Notes: generated by a model not told the origin, from the letters alone. Positions 1-8,102 are shown, numbered from the stretch's first letter. The stretch is 45,062 nt of DNA from Sphingomonas sp. AR_OL41 (GCF_029911635.1 NZ_JARYTI010000039.1:1-45062); one strand, 5' to 3'. Program-made: numbers and translations.

Positions 1-127
1 GCAATTGCGGGTGACCGGCGTGTTCCGGCCGCTCCCGACCGCGACGCTGGCGGCCGGCCTGGCCGCGGCCTTCGCGCTGCGCCTCGATCACCCCGCGCCC
101 GACCGCTACATCCTGCGCCGCCGCTGA
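1..127 (+). CDS. FecR-family anti-sigma factor, C-terminal fragment
   Basis: The first complete codon begins at base 2, and the frame runs to TGA at 125-127, giving 41 residues; the rest lies left of the window. The translation begins QLRVTGVFRPLPTATLAAGL and continues with an alanine-rich stretch and FALRLDHPAP. This resembles the end of periplasmic FecR proteins, where a 'GVF...LA..L' pattern closes the domain. FecR proteins pass a signal from a TonB-dependent receptor with an STN domain to an ECF sigma factor. Its place 99 bp before such a receptor (227-3151) supports the call, and an ECF sigma gene would be expected further left. Only the tail is visible, so the family call is an inference from a short match plus context. 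Confidence 0.6.
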   Translation, partial: QLRVTGVFRPLPTATLAAGLAAAFALRLDHPAPDRYILRRR

Positions 128-226
128 CCTTTTTCCCCACCGTGAAATTTTTTCGGGGGGTAAGATCCACGATCGGTGTCCTGCCTTTCGAGCCGCCTTT
201 CGCGGCCGGAAAAAAAAGGGGGATGC

Positions 227-3151
227 ATGTCATCGCAGCAAACGGCCATCCGGGCACTCACCACCACCGCGCTCGTCGCCTGTGCCCTGCCGGCAAGCGC
301 GCAGCCGGGATCGGTGCGCGACTATGACCTTGCCGAACAGGACCTCGGCACCGCACTGCGTGCGCTGGCCAGCCAGTCCGGCGAGCAGCTCGTCGTGGCG
401 ACCGACCTCGTCGCGGGTCATCGTGCGCCGGCATTGAAGGGGCGTTACAGCGTTGCCGCCGCGCTCGCCGAATTACTGCGCGGCAGCGGGCTGACGACGG
501 CCCGCGTCGGGGGCGTCCTGGTCATCCGGCCGGCCGAGGCGGCCGATCCGGGCGAACCGTCCGAGGTGCTGGTCACCGGCACGCGGATCCGCGGCAAGGG
601 ACCGGTCGGGTCCGAACTGGTGGTCATCGACCGCCGCGCGATCGAGGAAAGCGGCTTTGCGACGACCCAGCAGATCGCCCAGTCGATCCCGCAGAATTTC
701 GGGGGCGGTCCCAATGAGAGTACCAGCCCTGGCGGGACGCTCAATAATTCGGCCGGCAGCAATTCGAACCGCGGGTCGAGCATCAACCTGCGCGGCCTCG
801 GACCCTCGTCGACGCTCGTGCTGCTGAACGGCGAGCGACCGCCGCTCGGCGGCTTCGCCGGCTCCTTCGCCGATGTATCGATGATCCCGGCCGCGGCGGT
901 CGAGCGGATCGAGATCGTCCCCGACGGCGCGTCGGCGATCTACGGCTCGGATGCCGTTGCCGGCGTGGTCAACATCATTCCGCGGCTCGACTATCACGGT
1001 GCCGAGACCAGCTTTCGCTATGGCTCGGCCGATGGCGCGGCGCGGGAAATCCAGGCGAGCCAGATCGTCGGCACGCGCTGGCATGGCGGACATCTCGTGC
1101 TCGCCTATGAATATTATCAGCGCAACCGCCTGAAGGCCGCGGACCGCGATTTCGCCACCGATGACCTGCGCGCTCTTGGCGGCGTCGATCATCGCGGCAG
1201 CTATGCGAGCCCCGGGACGATTTTTGCCGGCGGCAAGACGTTCGCCATTCCGGCCGGCCAGAATGGCGTCGGCCTCGTCGCGAGCCAGCTGACCGCCGGC
1301 ACCGTCAACCTCGGCAACAGCTGGTATGGTGCCGACATCCTGCCACAGCAGCGGCGCCACGCGCTGTTCGCAGCGATCAGCCAGGACCTCGCGCCGGGCC
1401 TGCGCTTCTATGCCAATGGCCTGTTGTCGGTCCGCCGCTACGACCAGCGCCAGCGCCCCAATTTCGATGCGCGGCGCACCGTGCCGGTGACCAACCCCTT
1501 TTATGTCGACCCGATCGGCACGCATCTCCCGGTCGGGGTCAATTACAGTTTCGTGCGCGACCTGGGCAACGAGACCGGCACGGGCATCACCACCGCCTAT
1601 GGCGGTACCGCGGGCCTCGCGGCCGAGCGGGGACCCTGGGTGATCGACCTGCACGGAACCTGGGGCCGCCAATATGAGCGGGACTCGATCGTCAATCGGG
1701 TGAACAGCGCGCGGCTGGCGGTGGCGCTGGCCGATACCAATCCGGCAACGGCGTATAATCTGTTCGGCGATGGTCCGTCGACCAATCCCGCGACGATCGC
1801 CTATGTGCGCGGGGGACAGACCGATTCCCATAGCGGCATCGTCTGGTCGACCACCGTGCGCGCCGACGGACCGCTCTTCGCCTTGCCCGCCGGCAATGTG
1901 CGTCTGGCGGTGGGCGGGGAATATCGCTTCGCGCGCTTCGTCGACGATGTGAACATGCTCGATGTCGGGACGCTGGCGCCGGTGTCCTCGCCGGGTATCG
2001 CCCTGCATGCGCCGCGGCGGGCGGAGGCCGGCTTTGCCGAGCTGCTCATACCGCTTTTCGGCGGCGATCTCAGGCTGCCGCTGCTCCATCGCCTGGAGCT
2101 TTCCGCCGCGCTGCGCACCGAACATTACAGCGACTTCGGCCGGACCACCAACCCGAAGGTCGGGATCGCCTGGGAGCCGTTCGCCGGGGTCCTGCTGCGC
2201 GGCACCTATGGCACGTCATTCCGCGCGCCGGATTTCAACGATCTCCGCCAGGATCCGGGCAGCCAGGGCGTGCTGGTCTATACCATCCCCGATCCGCAGG
2301 CCGCCTCGGGCCAGTCGAACATCATCGAGCTGCGCGGCAACAATCCGGACCTGCAGCCCGAGCGTGCCACGACCTGGACGCTCGGCGGCGAGGTCAAGCC
2401 GGGTTTTCTGCCCGGTTTCCATGCCGGCCTGACCTTCTACAGCGTCGCCTATCGCGGTCGTATCGGATCGCCGTCCGCCCAGCTGTTCAATTTCCTGGTC
2501 AACCGCGCCTTCTACGCCGGGATTACCCAGCTGAACCCCTCGGCCGCGACCGTGGCGTCGCTCTACACCACGAGCAACCTGCTCAATCCGCTCGCCATCC
2601 CGCAGACCGCGACCTTCGCGGCGCTGATCGACGGTCGGACACAGAATCTCTCGGTGGTCAGGCAGACCGGCCTCGACATCGATGCCGGCTATCAGTTCGC
2701 GCTCGGCGGCGGGCGTGCCGACCTCGGGGCCAGCGGCAGCTACATCTTCCATATCCGCCAGTCACTGACCGCGACCTCGCCGGTGACCGACATGGTCGGA
2801 ATCATCGGCAATCCGGTCAGGTTCCGGGCGCGCGGCCATCTCGGCTGGGCGTCATCGGGCTTCGGGGCGGCCCTGTTCGGCAATTATGTCAGCGGCTACA
2901 CCAACACCACCAACACGAGGCCGCAGCACATCGCCTCCTGGACGACCTTCGATCTGCAGCTGAGTTATCGCGTCACCGCCGCGCACGGACCGTTCCGCGG
3001 ACTGAAACTAGCTCTGAACGCGACCAACCTGTTCGATCGCAACCCGCCCTTCGCGGCCTATTATCTCGGGCCGACCACCTCGGGCTATGACCCCGAAAAC
3101 GCCAACCCGCTGCGCCGCGTAGTGTCGTTCCAGGTGACGAAATCATGGTGA
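227..3151 (+). CDS. TonB-dependent receptor with STN domain, probable lasso-peptide or siderophore transporter
   Basis: Outer-membrane active transporter of 974 aa. I chose ATG 227 because AGGGGG lies just upstream (217-222) and the protein then starts with a signal peptide (MSSQQTAIRALTTTALVACA...ASAQ). A GTG 51 bp earlier would put charged residues ahead of it. Residues about 30-100 form an STN domain, which in FecA-type receptors contacts FecR. A plug domain follows (EVLVTGTRIRG, then NLRGLGPSSTLVLLNGERP and VERIEIVPDGASAIYGSDAVAGVVNII), then a long beta-barrel ending in the aromatic residue W. It overlaps the next gene, the isopeptidase, by 7 bp, so the two are almost certainly co-translated. 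Receptor plus isopeptidase is the conserved partner pair of proteobacterial lasso-peptide clusters, so re-uptake of the lasso peptide followed by cleavage is the likely role. The substrate is inferred, not shown. Confidence 0.9.
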   Translation: MSSQQTAIRALTTTALVACALPASAQPGSVRDYDLAEQDLGTALRALASQSGEQLVVATDLVAGHRAPALKGRYSVAAALAELLRGSGLTTARVGGVLVIRPAEAADPGEPSEVLVTGTRIRGKGPVGSELVVIDRRAIEESGFATTQQIAQSIPQNFGGGPNESTSPGGTLNNSAGSNSNRGSSINLRGLGPSSTLVLLNGERPPLGGFAGSFADVSMIPAAAVERIEIVPDGASAIYGSDAVAGVVNIIPRLDYHGAETSFRYGSADGAAREIQASQIVGTRWHGGHLVLAYEYYQRNRLKAADRDFATDDLRALGGVDHRGSYASPGTIFAGGKTFAIPAGQNGVGLVASQLTAGTVNLGNSWYGADILPQQRRHALFAAISQDLAPGLRFYANGLLSVRRYDQRQRPNFDARRTVPVTNPFYVDPIGTHLPVGVNYSFVRDLGNETGTGITTAYGGTAGLAAERGPWVIDLHGTWGRQYERDSIVNRVNSARLAVALADTNPATAYNLFGDGPSTNPATIAYVRGGQTDSHSGIVWSTTVRADGPLFALPAGNVRLAVGGEYRFARFVDDVNMLDVGTLAPVSSPGIALHAPRRAEAGFAELLIPLFGGDLRLPLLHRLELSAALRTEHYSDFGRTTNPKVGIAWEPFAGVLLRGTYGTSFRAPDFNDLRQDPGSQGVLVYTIPDPQAASGQSNIIELRGNNPDLQPERATTWTLGGEVKPGFLPGFHAGLTFYSVAYRGRIGSPSAQLFNFLVNRAFYAGITQLNPSAATVASLYTTSNLLNPLAIPQTATFAALIDGRTQNLSVVRQTGLDIDAGYQFALGGGRADLGASGSYIFHIRQSLTATSPVTDMVGIIGNPVRFRARGHLGWASSGFGAALFGNYVSGYTNTTNTRPQHIASWTTFDLQLSYRVTAAHGPFRGLKLALNATNLFDRNPPFAAYYLGPTTSGYDPENANPLRRVVSFQVTKSW

Positions 3152-5241
3152 GCGGCAAGGCCCTTGGCCTGCTCGCGCTGACGTCGCTCGGCTGGCCGGC
3201 CGCAGCCGCTGCGACCGCGGTCGATTGCGCCGCGCGTCTGCTCCCGGATCCTGCGGCGAAAGCCAGTGCGAAGCTCGACGCGCGGACGCTGATCGAACTG
3301 CGCGACTTTGGCGCGCCCAGTCCAAGCATTGGCGGGGTGCCACCGTTCAGCATTTCGCCGGATGGTCGGTGGGCAGCACTGATCATTCGACGCGCGAGCG
3401 TAGACGGTGATGACTATTGCCACGGCGTCGCGATCGTATCGCTTCGCGGCGACGTGCCGCCACGGCTCGTCGATGTGGGCGGAGAGTATCTCTCGCTGAT
3501 TCAGGACATCCGGGGAAGCGCCGACTTCAACAACGGCTCACCGCGCGCGGTCACACCCCTTTGGTCGCCCGACGGAAGCAGGCTCGCTTATCTACGCCGC
3601 GATCGGGGCATCACACAGATATGGGCGGTACCGGCCGACGGTGGTGCCGCAAGACAGGTCAGCCATTTCGAAAGCGATGCCAAGAGCTTTCGCTGGAGCG
3701 GCAACGACCGCATCGTCGCGCAGACACGCCTGGGCCTGAAACGTGCCAACGAGAAGATCACAGAGGAAGGGCGACGGGGATATCTGTTCGACAGGCGGTT
3801 CTTCCCGCTCAACGATGATCGACCCCGTGCAGCTTCGACGATTCCGTTTGATGATGTCACGTTCGATCTCGGGACGAACAACACGGAGCGTGCCTCACCG
3901 GCCGCCGCGACGGCCGATGCCGATCGTCCGCCTGATGCTTTGCTCTATGCACGCTCTTCGGGCGGGGCTCGTGCCTGGACCGCGCGCGCCGACCCCGCCG
4001 CGCCCTTTGCCGACATCGCCTTGCATGTCGTCCGCGGCGGGCATGAACTATCCTGCCCGGCTTCGATCTGTGCCGCTCATATCGCGGGGCTGTGGTGGCT
4101 TGGGCCAACCGATCTCCTGTTCGTGCGGGGCGCGTCGGGCGATAGTGGCGGGAGGGACGAGATTTATCGTTGGCGGCTGGATCATCAATCGGCGCCGGTT
4201 GTGATACGTTCAACGATCGACGCCTTGATGGGCTGTCAGCTCTCTGGTGAATATTTATACTGCGCCCGGGAGGCCTCGCTTTCACCACGCTCGCTGATCG
4301 CGATCGACGTTCGACGCGGCACGTCACGCACCGTATTTGAGCCCAATCCCGACTACCCAACAATCGGCTTGCCGTCGGTCCGGCGCCTTGTGTGGACCGA
4401 CCCCAGGGGAATCACCACCTATGGGGACCTTGTGTTGCCACCCGACCATCGGGTCGGGCAACACCACCCGATGGTCGTGACGCAATATGACAGTCGCGGT
4501 TTTCTGCGCGGTGGAACGGGCGACGATGTGCCTATTCAACTTCTTGCGGCGAGGGGCTTTGCGGTGCTGAGCACGCAACGCCCGGGCTATCTGCCGATAG
4601 CGCAGACTGCGCATGATTTTATGACGATGCAGCGCGCTAATATCGCTGCGTTTGCCGATCGGCGGCAGCTGGCGTCTGCAGTCAACGCAGGCGTCGATGC
4701 CGCCATCGCGACGGGCAGCGTCGACAAGGATCGTATCGGCCTGACCGGCATGAGCGATGGTGCCGTTACCGCGCAATTCATCCTCAGTCAGCCGAACCGG
4801 TTTCGGGCAGCCGCGCTCAGCTCATGTTGCGACGATCCAAGCACCGCGATGTTCGCGGCCGGGCTGGGCTATCGCGACGACATTCTTGCCTCGGGCTATC
4901 CCTCGCCTGCCGCCCCCGATCCGTCATTCTGGCGCGGATATGCACTCGCGGCGTCACCACAGGCGCCGCGAACGCCGTTGCTGATCCAGATCGGGGACGA
5001 CGAATATCGCCTGGCGCTTGAAACCTATGGCATGCTTCAGCTGCGGGGCGTCCCGGTCGACATGTTCGTCTATCCGGACGAGCATCACTGGAAGTGGCAC
5101 CCGGCGCACCGGTTCGCGGTCTATCGCCGGAACATCGCCTGGTTCGATTTCTGGTTGCGCGGCATCGCATCGACCGATCCGGAAGAGCGCGATGATATTG
5201 CCCGCTGGACCGCGATGGCGCGTGCCTCAACGGCCCCCTGA
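3145..5241 (+). CDS. Lasso peptide isopeptidase (S9 prolyl-oligopeptidase fold, AtxE-like)
   Basis: Secreted serine hydrolase of 698 aa that would open the macrolactam ring of a lasso peptide. It has an N-terminal signal peptide (residues 1-24), then a beta-propeller-like region with SPDG repeats (about 70-350) and a C-terminal alpha/beta-hydrolase domain. The nucleophile sits in GMSDG (Ser537), with Glu620 in GDDE and His648 in DEHHW. From memory, the astexin isopeptidase AtxE2 uses Ser527, Glu610 and His638. Both spacings here (83 and 28 residues) equal those, which is strong support for the specific family over a generic acylaminoacyl peptidase. The start overlaps the receptor gene by 7 bp. 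The 3' end overlaps the convergent cyclase gene by 15 bp. Likely partner: the receptor imports the lasso peptide into the periplasm, where this enzyme linearises it. Confidence 0.9.
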   Translation: MVSGKALGLLALTSLGWPAAAAATAVDCAARLLPDPAAKASAKLDARTLIELRDFGAPSPSIGGVPPFSISPDGRWAALIIRRASVDGDDYCHGVAIVSLRGDVPPRLVDVGGEYLSLIQDIRGSADFNNGSPRAVTPLWSPDGSRLAYLRRDRGITQIWAVPADGGAARQVSHFESDAKSFRWSGNDRIVAQTRLGLKRANEKITEEGRRGYLFDRRFFPLNDDRPRAASTIPFDDVTFDLGTNNTERASPAAATADADRPPDALLYARSSGGARAWTARADPAAPFADIALHVVRGGHELSCPASICAAHIAGLWWLGPTDLLFVRGASGDSGGRDEIYRWRLDHQSAPVVIRSTIDALMGCQLSGEYLYCAREASLSPRSLIAIDVRRGTSRTVFEPNPDYPTIGLPSVRRLVWTDPRGITTYGDLVLPPDHRVGQHHPMVVTQYDSRGFLRGGTGDDVPIQLLAARGFAVLSTQRPGYLPIAQTAHDFMTMQRANIAAFADRRQLASAVNAGVDAAIATGSVDKDRIGLTGMSDGAVTAQFILSQPNRFRAAALSSCCDDPSTAMFAAGLGYRDDILASGYPSPAAPDPSFWRGYALAASPQAPRTPLLIQIGDDEYRLALETYGMLQLRGVPVDMFVYPDEHHWKWHPAHRFAVYRRNIAWFDFWLRGIASTDPEERDDIARWTAMARASTAP

Positions 5242-6972
5242 CCAGCTGCGCGCCCAGGCCTCGGTGTCGACGAGCGACCAGAGTGCCACCAGTGGCATGC
5301 TGCTGGCGGTCGGGCTGTTCAAGACCGCCTCGATCGCGGGTAGATCGAGCAGGTTTCGAGAGGCCAGGTGACCGCCGAGCAGGAGCGCGCGCAGCCGCTG
5401 TCGGTTGGCGGCGAAGAGTTGCGCCGAGAAACTGTCGAACGCACCCTTGCTCTGTCGCGCAATGACGCTGGGAGGGAGCCGGTCGGCAAAGGCATCGCGG
5501 GCGATCGCACGGTTCCTGCCGCCCGCGCACCATAGCCAGCTCGGCAGCGCGAGACACACCTCCATGACCGGCTGTGCCAGCAGCGGTGAGACGATCGGCG
5601 CGTAACGCTGCCGGCGATGGCCCTCGAGATGGCCCTGGACCCTGATCAGCGCGGCGATGTGCATGATCTTGCCGGGCAGTGCATGTGCCGGGATGTCGAC
5701 CCATGGATGCCCGGAAGGGAAGGGGAGGTCTTCCAGTGCGGCGTCGCTGAGGAAGCCGCGATCCGCCCGCCAGGGGCTGGCGGGTGGACGCAGCACGCGC
5801 CTTAGCACCCGACCGGCGACGTGCCAGACGCTGGTTTCGCCGAGCTCGGCGAGGTCGCCGATGGTCGTCCACAGCCCGCGTCGCGATCCCGGCGAGCGGA
5901 GGCGATCGATCGCCGGCGACAGCGATCGTTGATAGCTGAAGACATTGTCGCCACCGCCACCGCTGAAGAAAACGTCCGCGTGCTGTTCTTCGGCGAGCGC
6001 CCTGGCGATGCGATCGAACGGCTGGGAGAAGCAGCGCGCATCGGGGCGCGGCAGACCCGCCGCGTCCGAGAGTCCCGGATCGACCGCAGCGATTTCGGGG
6101 CGCCCGAGCGTGAGTGGCATGCCGATATGGCCGGCGATCGCGCGGGCATAGGGCGTCTCGTCCAGATCGCCGGCGATCGCGGCGTAACTGACGCCGGATG
6201 CCGCGATCGGTGTGGCAGCGACACAGGCCGCGACGATTGCCGAGTCGAGCCCGCCCGAAATCTCGACGATCGCGTGCGAGAAGGGCCCGGTCCAGGCCGC
6301 GATGCAGGTGGCGACGGTCGCGCGCACCGCCGCGACCGCCTCTTGCCACGTCGGCGCTTCATTCGCGGGGCGGACGAAGTGCCACGGGTTCCAGACGCAA
6401 CGCGTTTCGAGACCGGTCGGATAAAGTCGCGCGGCGGTGCCGGGCAGAATCTCGTCGATGCCGATCAATGCTGTCCTGGTCGCCTTGATGTCCCGATAGG
6501 CCAGGCCCTGAACGATCACGGACCAGTCCAGCTCGGCGCGCATCAGTCCGGCCGAGAACAGCAAATCGGGCCGCGACGTGACGATCTGAACGTCGTCAAT
6601 CGCGGCCTGGTAGCACGCGACCATCCCCGACGGATCACGCATGACCTCAGGCGTCGCGCTGCGCGAGCGCAGTGCGACATAGCCACCCCAGATCGCAGCG
6701 ACGAGGGTTTCTGCCGGCGCGCGCAACACCGGGTTCGCCTGCGACACGCTCGTGCCTGTCGCGCGGTCGAACACATGGCCGATAATGATGCCTTCACCCG
6801 CCGGCAGCGCGAGTCGCGGAAGGGCCGGGTCGCCGAACAGCGCGAGTGTCGGACTGTCGAACAACTGGGCCAGGCCATGTTCGCGCTGGAGCCGTTCGAT
6901 CCACGCCGTAACCCGATCGGACCGTGCGGCGGTTTGGCGCGACAGCAACGCCACATAGCTGAGCGCGCTCAT
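5227..6972 (-). CDS. Lasso peptide cyclase (C protein, asparagine-synthetase-like)
   Basis: ATP-dependent lasso cyclase of 581 aa. It adenylates the side-chain carboxylate of the ring-closing Asp/Glu and joins it to the core N-terminus while the tail is threaded. The C-terminal half has the ATP-pyrophosphatase motif SGGLDSA at about residues 239-245 and a second conserved loop, FSGGGGDNVF, at about 337-346. The N-terminal half resembles a class II glutaminase domain but begins MSAL and lacks the catalytic Cys2, as in lasso cyclases and unlike true asparagine synthetase B. Its ATG overlaps the stop of the B gene in an ATGA junction (translational coupling). Its stop overlaps the end of the convergent isopeptidase gene by 15 bp. 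Length and motifs are normal for the family. Confidence 0.93.
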   Translation of the reverse strand: MSALSYVALLSRQTAARSDRVTAWIERLQREHGLAQLFDSPTLALFGDPALPRLALPAGEGIIIGHVFDRATGTSVSQANPVLRAPAETLVAAIWGGYVALRSRSATPEVMRDPSGMVACYQAAIDDVQIVTSRPDLLFSAGLMRAELDWSVIVQGLAYRDIKATRTALIGIDEILPGTAARLYPTGLETRCVWNPWHFVRPANEAPTWQEAVAAVRATVATCIAAWTGPFSHAIVEISGGLDSAIVAACVAATPIAASGVSYAAIAGDLDETPYARAIAGHIGMPLTLGRPEIAAVDPGLSDAAGLPRPDARCFSQPFDRIARALAEEQHADVFFSGGGGDNVFSYQRSLSPAIDRLRSPGSRRGLWTTIGDLAELGETSVWHVAGRVLRRVLRPPASPWRADRGFLSDAALEDLPFPSGHPWVDIPAHALPGKIMHIAALIRVQGHLEGHRRQRYAPIVSPLLAQPVMEVCLALPSWLWCAGGRNRAIARDAFADRLPPSVIARQSKGAFDSFSAQLFAANRQRLRALLLGGHLASRNLLDLPAIEAVLNSPTASSMPLVALWSLVDTEAWARSWSGGR

Positions 6973-7631
6973 ATCGCGAGGATCGGCGTGAAGCGCGATA
7001 CGCGCTCATAGGTGTCGTTGAGGATGACATCGGCATTTTGCAGCCAGCAATGCGCCGCGAAGGGCTGGCCCGTCACACCGAAAACGAGCTGGCTCTGCTC
7101 CTCATGGTCGCGCAGCCAGGCGTGCAGGGCGAGGCAGTCGAGCAGGCAGCGACGGGCGAACGGCACATAGATCCTGGCGCGGTCATAGGCGCCGACCGCC
7201 GCCGGTATTCCGCGCGATCGGCCCGGGCGCATCGGCACTTGTCGGCGACCTGTGTCGCGCAGGATAGACCGAAGCGGTCGCCACCGCAGCGCGAGCCATG
7301 CCGCCGTGACGAGCGCGCCAACCCGCGCCACGTCACGGGCGCTTCCGGGCTTGCGGGGAGCCTGGGGCGCGGCCAGTGTCGGGGGAACCGAAAGGGAAAG
7401 CGGCCGGGCGGCGGTCGGTTGTTGGTCGCCCTGTCGCCATATGCCGTTTTGCTGGAGAAGCCCGGCGATGGCGGTCGGCGCCGTTGTCGCTTCCTCATCC
7501 TCCAGCCAGCGCCGCAGATCGCGAGCGATCCGATCCGGCATCATCAGGTAGCGGTCCTGTCTGACATCGAGCAGGATCAGTCGATCAGATGCGATGCACA
7601 ATGTCGCGTGCGGGAGGATGCGCCAGAACAT
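6969..7631 (-). CDS. Lasso peptide B protein (fused RRE and transglutaminase-like leader peptidase)
   Basis: Removes the leader from the lasso precursor and hands the core to the cyclase; 220 aa. The N-terminal part (about 1-80) looks like the PqqD-like precursor-recognition domain (LCIASDRLILLDVRQDRYLM). The C-terminal part is the transglutaminase-like protease: Cys162 in RRCLLDCLALHAWL, His194 in AAHCW and an Asp (201 or 206) just after. It is therefore a fused B1-B2 protein, as usual in proteobacterial clusters. A longer form from GTG 7670 is possible, but that GTG lies in the loop of a perfect 11-bp stem (7658-7684) and has no Shine-Dalgarno, whereas ATG 7631 starts right at the domain boundary. 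It is coupled to the cyclase by an ATGA overlap. Confidence 0.88.
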   Translation of the reverse strand: MFWRILPHATLCIASDRLILLDVRQDRYLMMPDRIARDLRRWLEDEEATTAPTAIAGLLQQNGIWRQGDQQPTAARPLSLSVPPTLAAPQAPRKPGSARDVARVGALVTAAWLALRWRPLRSILRDTGRRQVPMRPGRSRGIPAAVGAYDRARIYVPFARRCLLDCLALHAWLRDHEEQSQLVFGVTGQPFAAHCWLQNADVILNDTYERVSRFTPILAI

Positions 7632-7657
7632 GCGTGTCAGCCCCGGTTGGACGCGTT

Positions 7658-7684
7658 GCCGGCGCGGCACAGGGCCGCGCCGGC
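7658..7684 (-). promoter_or_regulatory. Perfect 11-bp stem-loop between precursor A1 and the B gene
   Basis: GCCGGCGCGGC (7658-7668) and GCCGCGCCGGC (7674-7684) are exact reverse complements around a 5-nt loop. The stem begins 8 nt after the A1 stop codon. No T-run follows on the transcribed strand, so it is more likely a transcript-stabilising or partly attenuating hairpin that keeps precursor mRNA in excess over B and C mRNA than a full terminator. Confidence 0.75.
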
Positions 7685-7692
7685 GGCGGCGA

Positions 7693-7824
7693 TCAGTCGT
7701 CGCGGAGGCCGGCCTTGGGCTGCCGGTAGACGAGGTCGAAAATGTCCTCGCCGCCGCCCAGCGTTTCGACGCTGGCGGCGCCCAGATCGATCAGCGCGAC
7801 CGGCGCATTGTTTTCATGGTCCAC
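7693..7824 (-). CDS. Lasso peptide precursor A1 (D8-ring class, benenodin-like tail)
   Basis: A 43-residue precursor. The leader is 22 residues ending LGAASVETL, with Thr at position -2, the residue lasso processing enzymes normally require. The core is 21 residues: ring segment GGGEDIFD, where Gly1 would be joined to Asp8 (positions 7 and 9, Phe and Leu, cannot close a ring), then a 13-residue tail LVYRQPK...DD. The tail end AGLRDD recalls the end of benenodin-1 (GLDRD) as I remember it. I chose GTG 7824 over ATG 7830. GAGGAG lies 7 nt before the GTG but almost touches the ATG, and the GTG start gives exact residue-for-residue alignment with A2 (24 of 43 identical, no gaps). The 17-nt motif at 7884-7900 and a 3' hairpin flank it. 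Confidence 0.88.
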   Translation of the reverse strand: MDHENNAPVALIDLGAASVETLGGGEDIFDLVYRQPKAGLRDD

Positions 7825-7883
7825 GGTCATTCTCCTCATTCATCCGCGTCATTGCGGCGAGGGCAGGTTCGGCCGCGCCTGCG

Positions 7884-7900
7884 ATTATTAGAATCTTATA
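7884..7900 (-). promoter_or_regulatory. Conserved upstream motif of lasso precursor A1
   Basis: On the transcribed strand this reads TATAAGATTCTAATAAT, in an AT-rich island within GC-rich DNA. Thirteen of 17 bases match the motif before A2 (8164-8180). It ends 59 nt before the A1 start, against 61 nt for A2. It probably marks a promoter or regulator site for each precursor gene; which part is the -10 element cannot be said. Confidence 0.6.
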
Positions 7901-7934
7901 ATGCAATTATAATCGCGCGCCCGGGCGACACAGT

Positions 7935-7962
7935 GCCGGCGCGGCCGGACAGGCGCGCCGGC
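7935..7962 (-). promoter_or_regulatory. 9-bp stem-loop after lasso precursor A2
   Basis: GCCGGCGCG (7935-7943) and CGCGCCGGC (7954-7962) form a perfect stem with a 10-nt loop. The stem starts 8 nt after the A2 stop, the same distance as the hairpin after A1. The sequences are related: both begin GCCGGCGCG on the transcribed strand and both have CCTGT in or next to the loop. No T-tract follows. Confidence 0.7.
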
Positions 7963-7970
7963 CTGCCCCG

Positions 7971-8102
7971 TCAGTCGTCGCTGAGCCCGGCGCGCTGCTT
8001 GCGATCGACCAGATCGAGAATTTCCATTCCGCCGCCCCGGATCTCGCGGCTGGCGGTGCCGAGGTCGATGAGCGCGATCGCGTCGCTGGTATCACGGTCC
8101 AT
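7971..8102 (-). CDS. Lasso peptide precursor A2 (paralogue of A1, Ile at leader position -2)
   Basis: A 43-residue precursor starting at ATG 8102, with GGAG 9 nt upstream. The leader begins MDRDTSDAIALIDLG and ends SREIR. The core is 21 residues with ring segment GGGMEILD (Asp8 is the only acidic residue at positions 7-9), then LVDRKQR and the end AGLSDD. It aligns without gaps to A1: leader motif ALIDLG, Gly1-Gly3, Ile6, Asp8, Leu9-Val10, Arg12 and AGL.DD are kept. The oddity is position -2: Ile instead of the near-invariant Thr, with Arg at -1. Ile is beta-branched like Thr, so processing may be slowed, not abolished. It sits 84 bp after the GntR stop, with its own upstream motif (8164-8180). 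It is the first precursor met by transcription from the quorum-sensing side. Confidence 0.85.
   Translation of the reverse strand: MDRDTSDAIALIDLGTASREIRGGGMEILDLVDRKQRAGLSDD

Noticed and set aside
473..2125. Long open frame on the - strand inside the TonB receptor gene
   Set aside because: Arg/Ala/Gly-rich translation without motifs. It is the usual shadow of a GC-rich gene; the + strand reading is a clear receptor.
7825..7830. ATG 7830 as the start of precursor A1
   Set aside because: The Shine-Dalgarno almost touches this ATG, while GTG 7824 has ideal spacing and gives exact co-linearity with A2.
7831..7970. Possible third lasso precursor between A1 and A2
   Set aside because: I read this stretch in all frames; it holds only the upstream motif of A1 and the A2 hairpin, with no leader-like motif.
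7907..8095. Alternative - strand frame over precursor A2 (62 residues)
   Set aside because: Ser/Arg/Ala-rich translation in another frame. The lasso frame has a leader motif, GGG core start and ring Asp.
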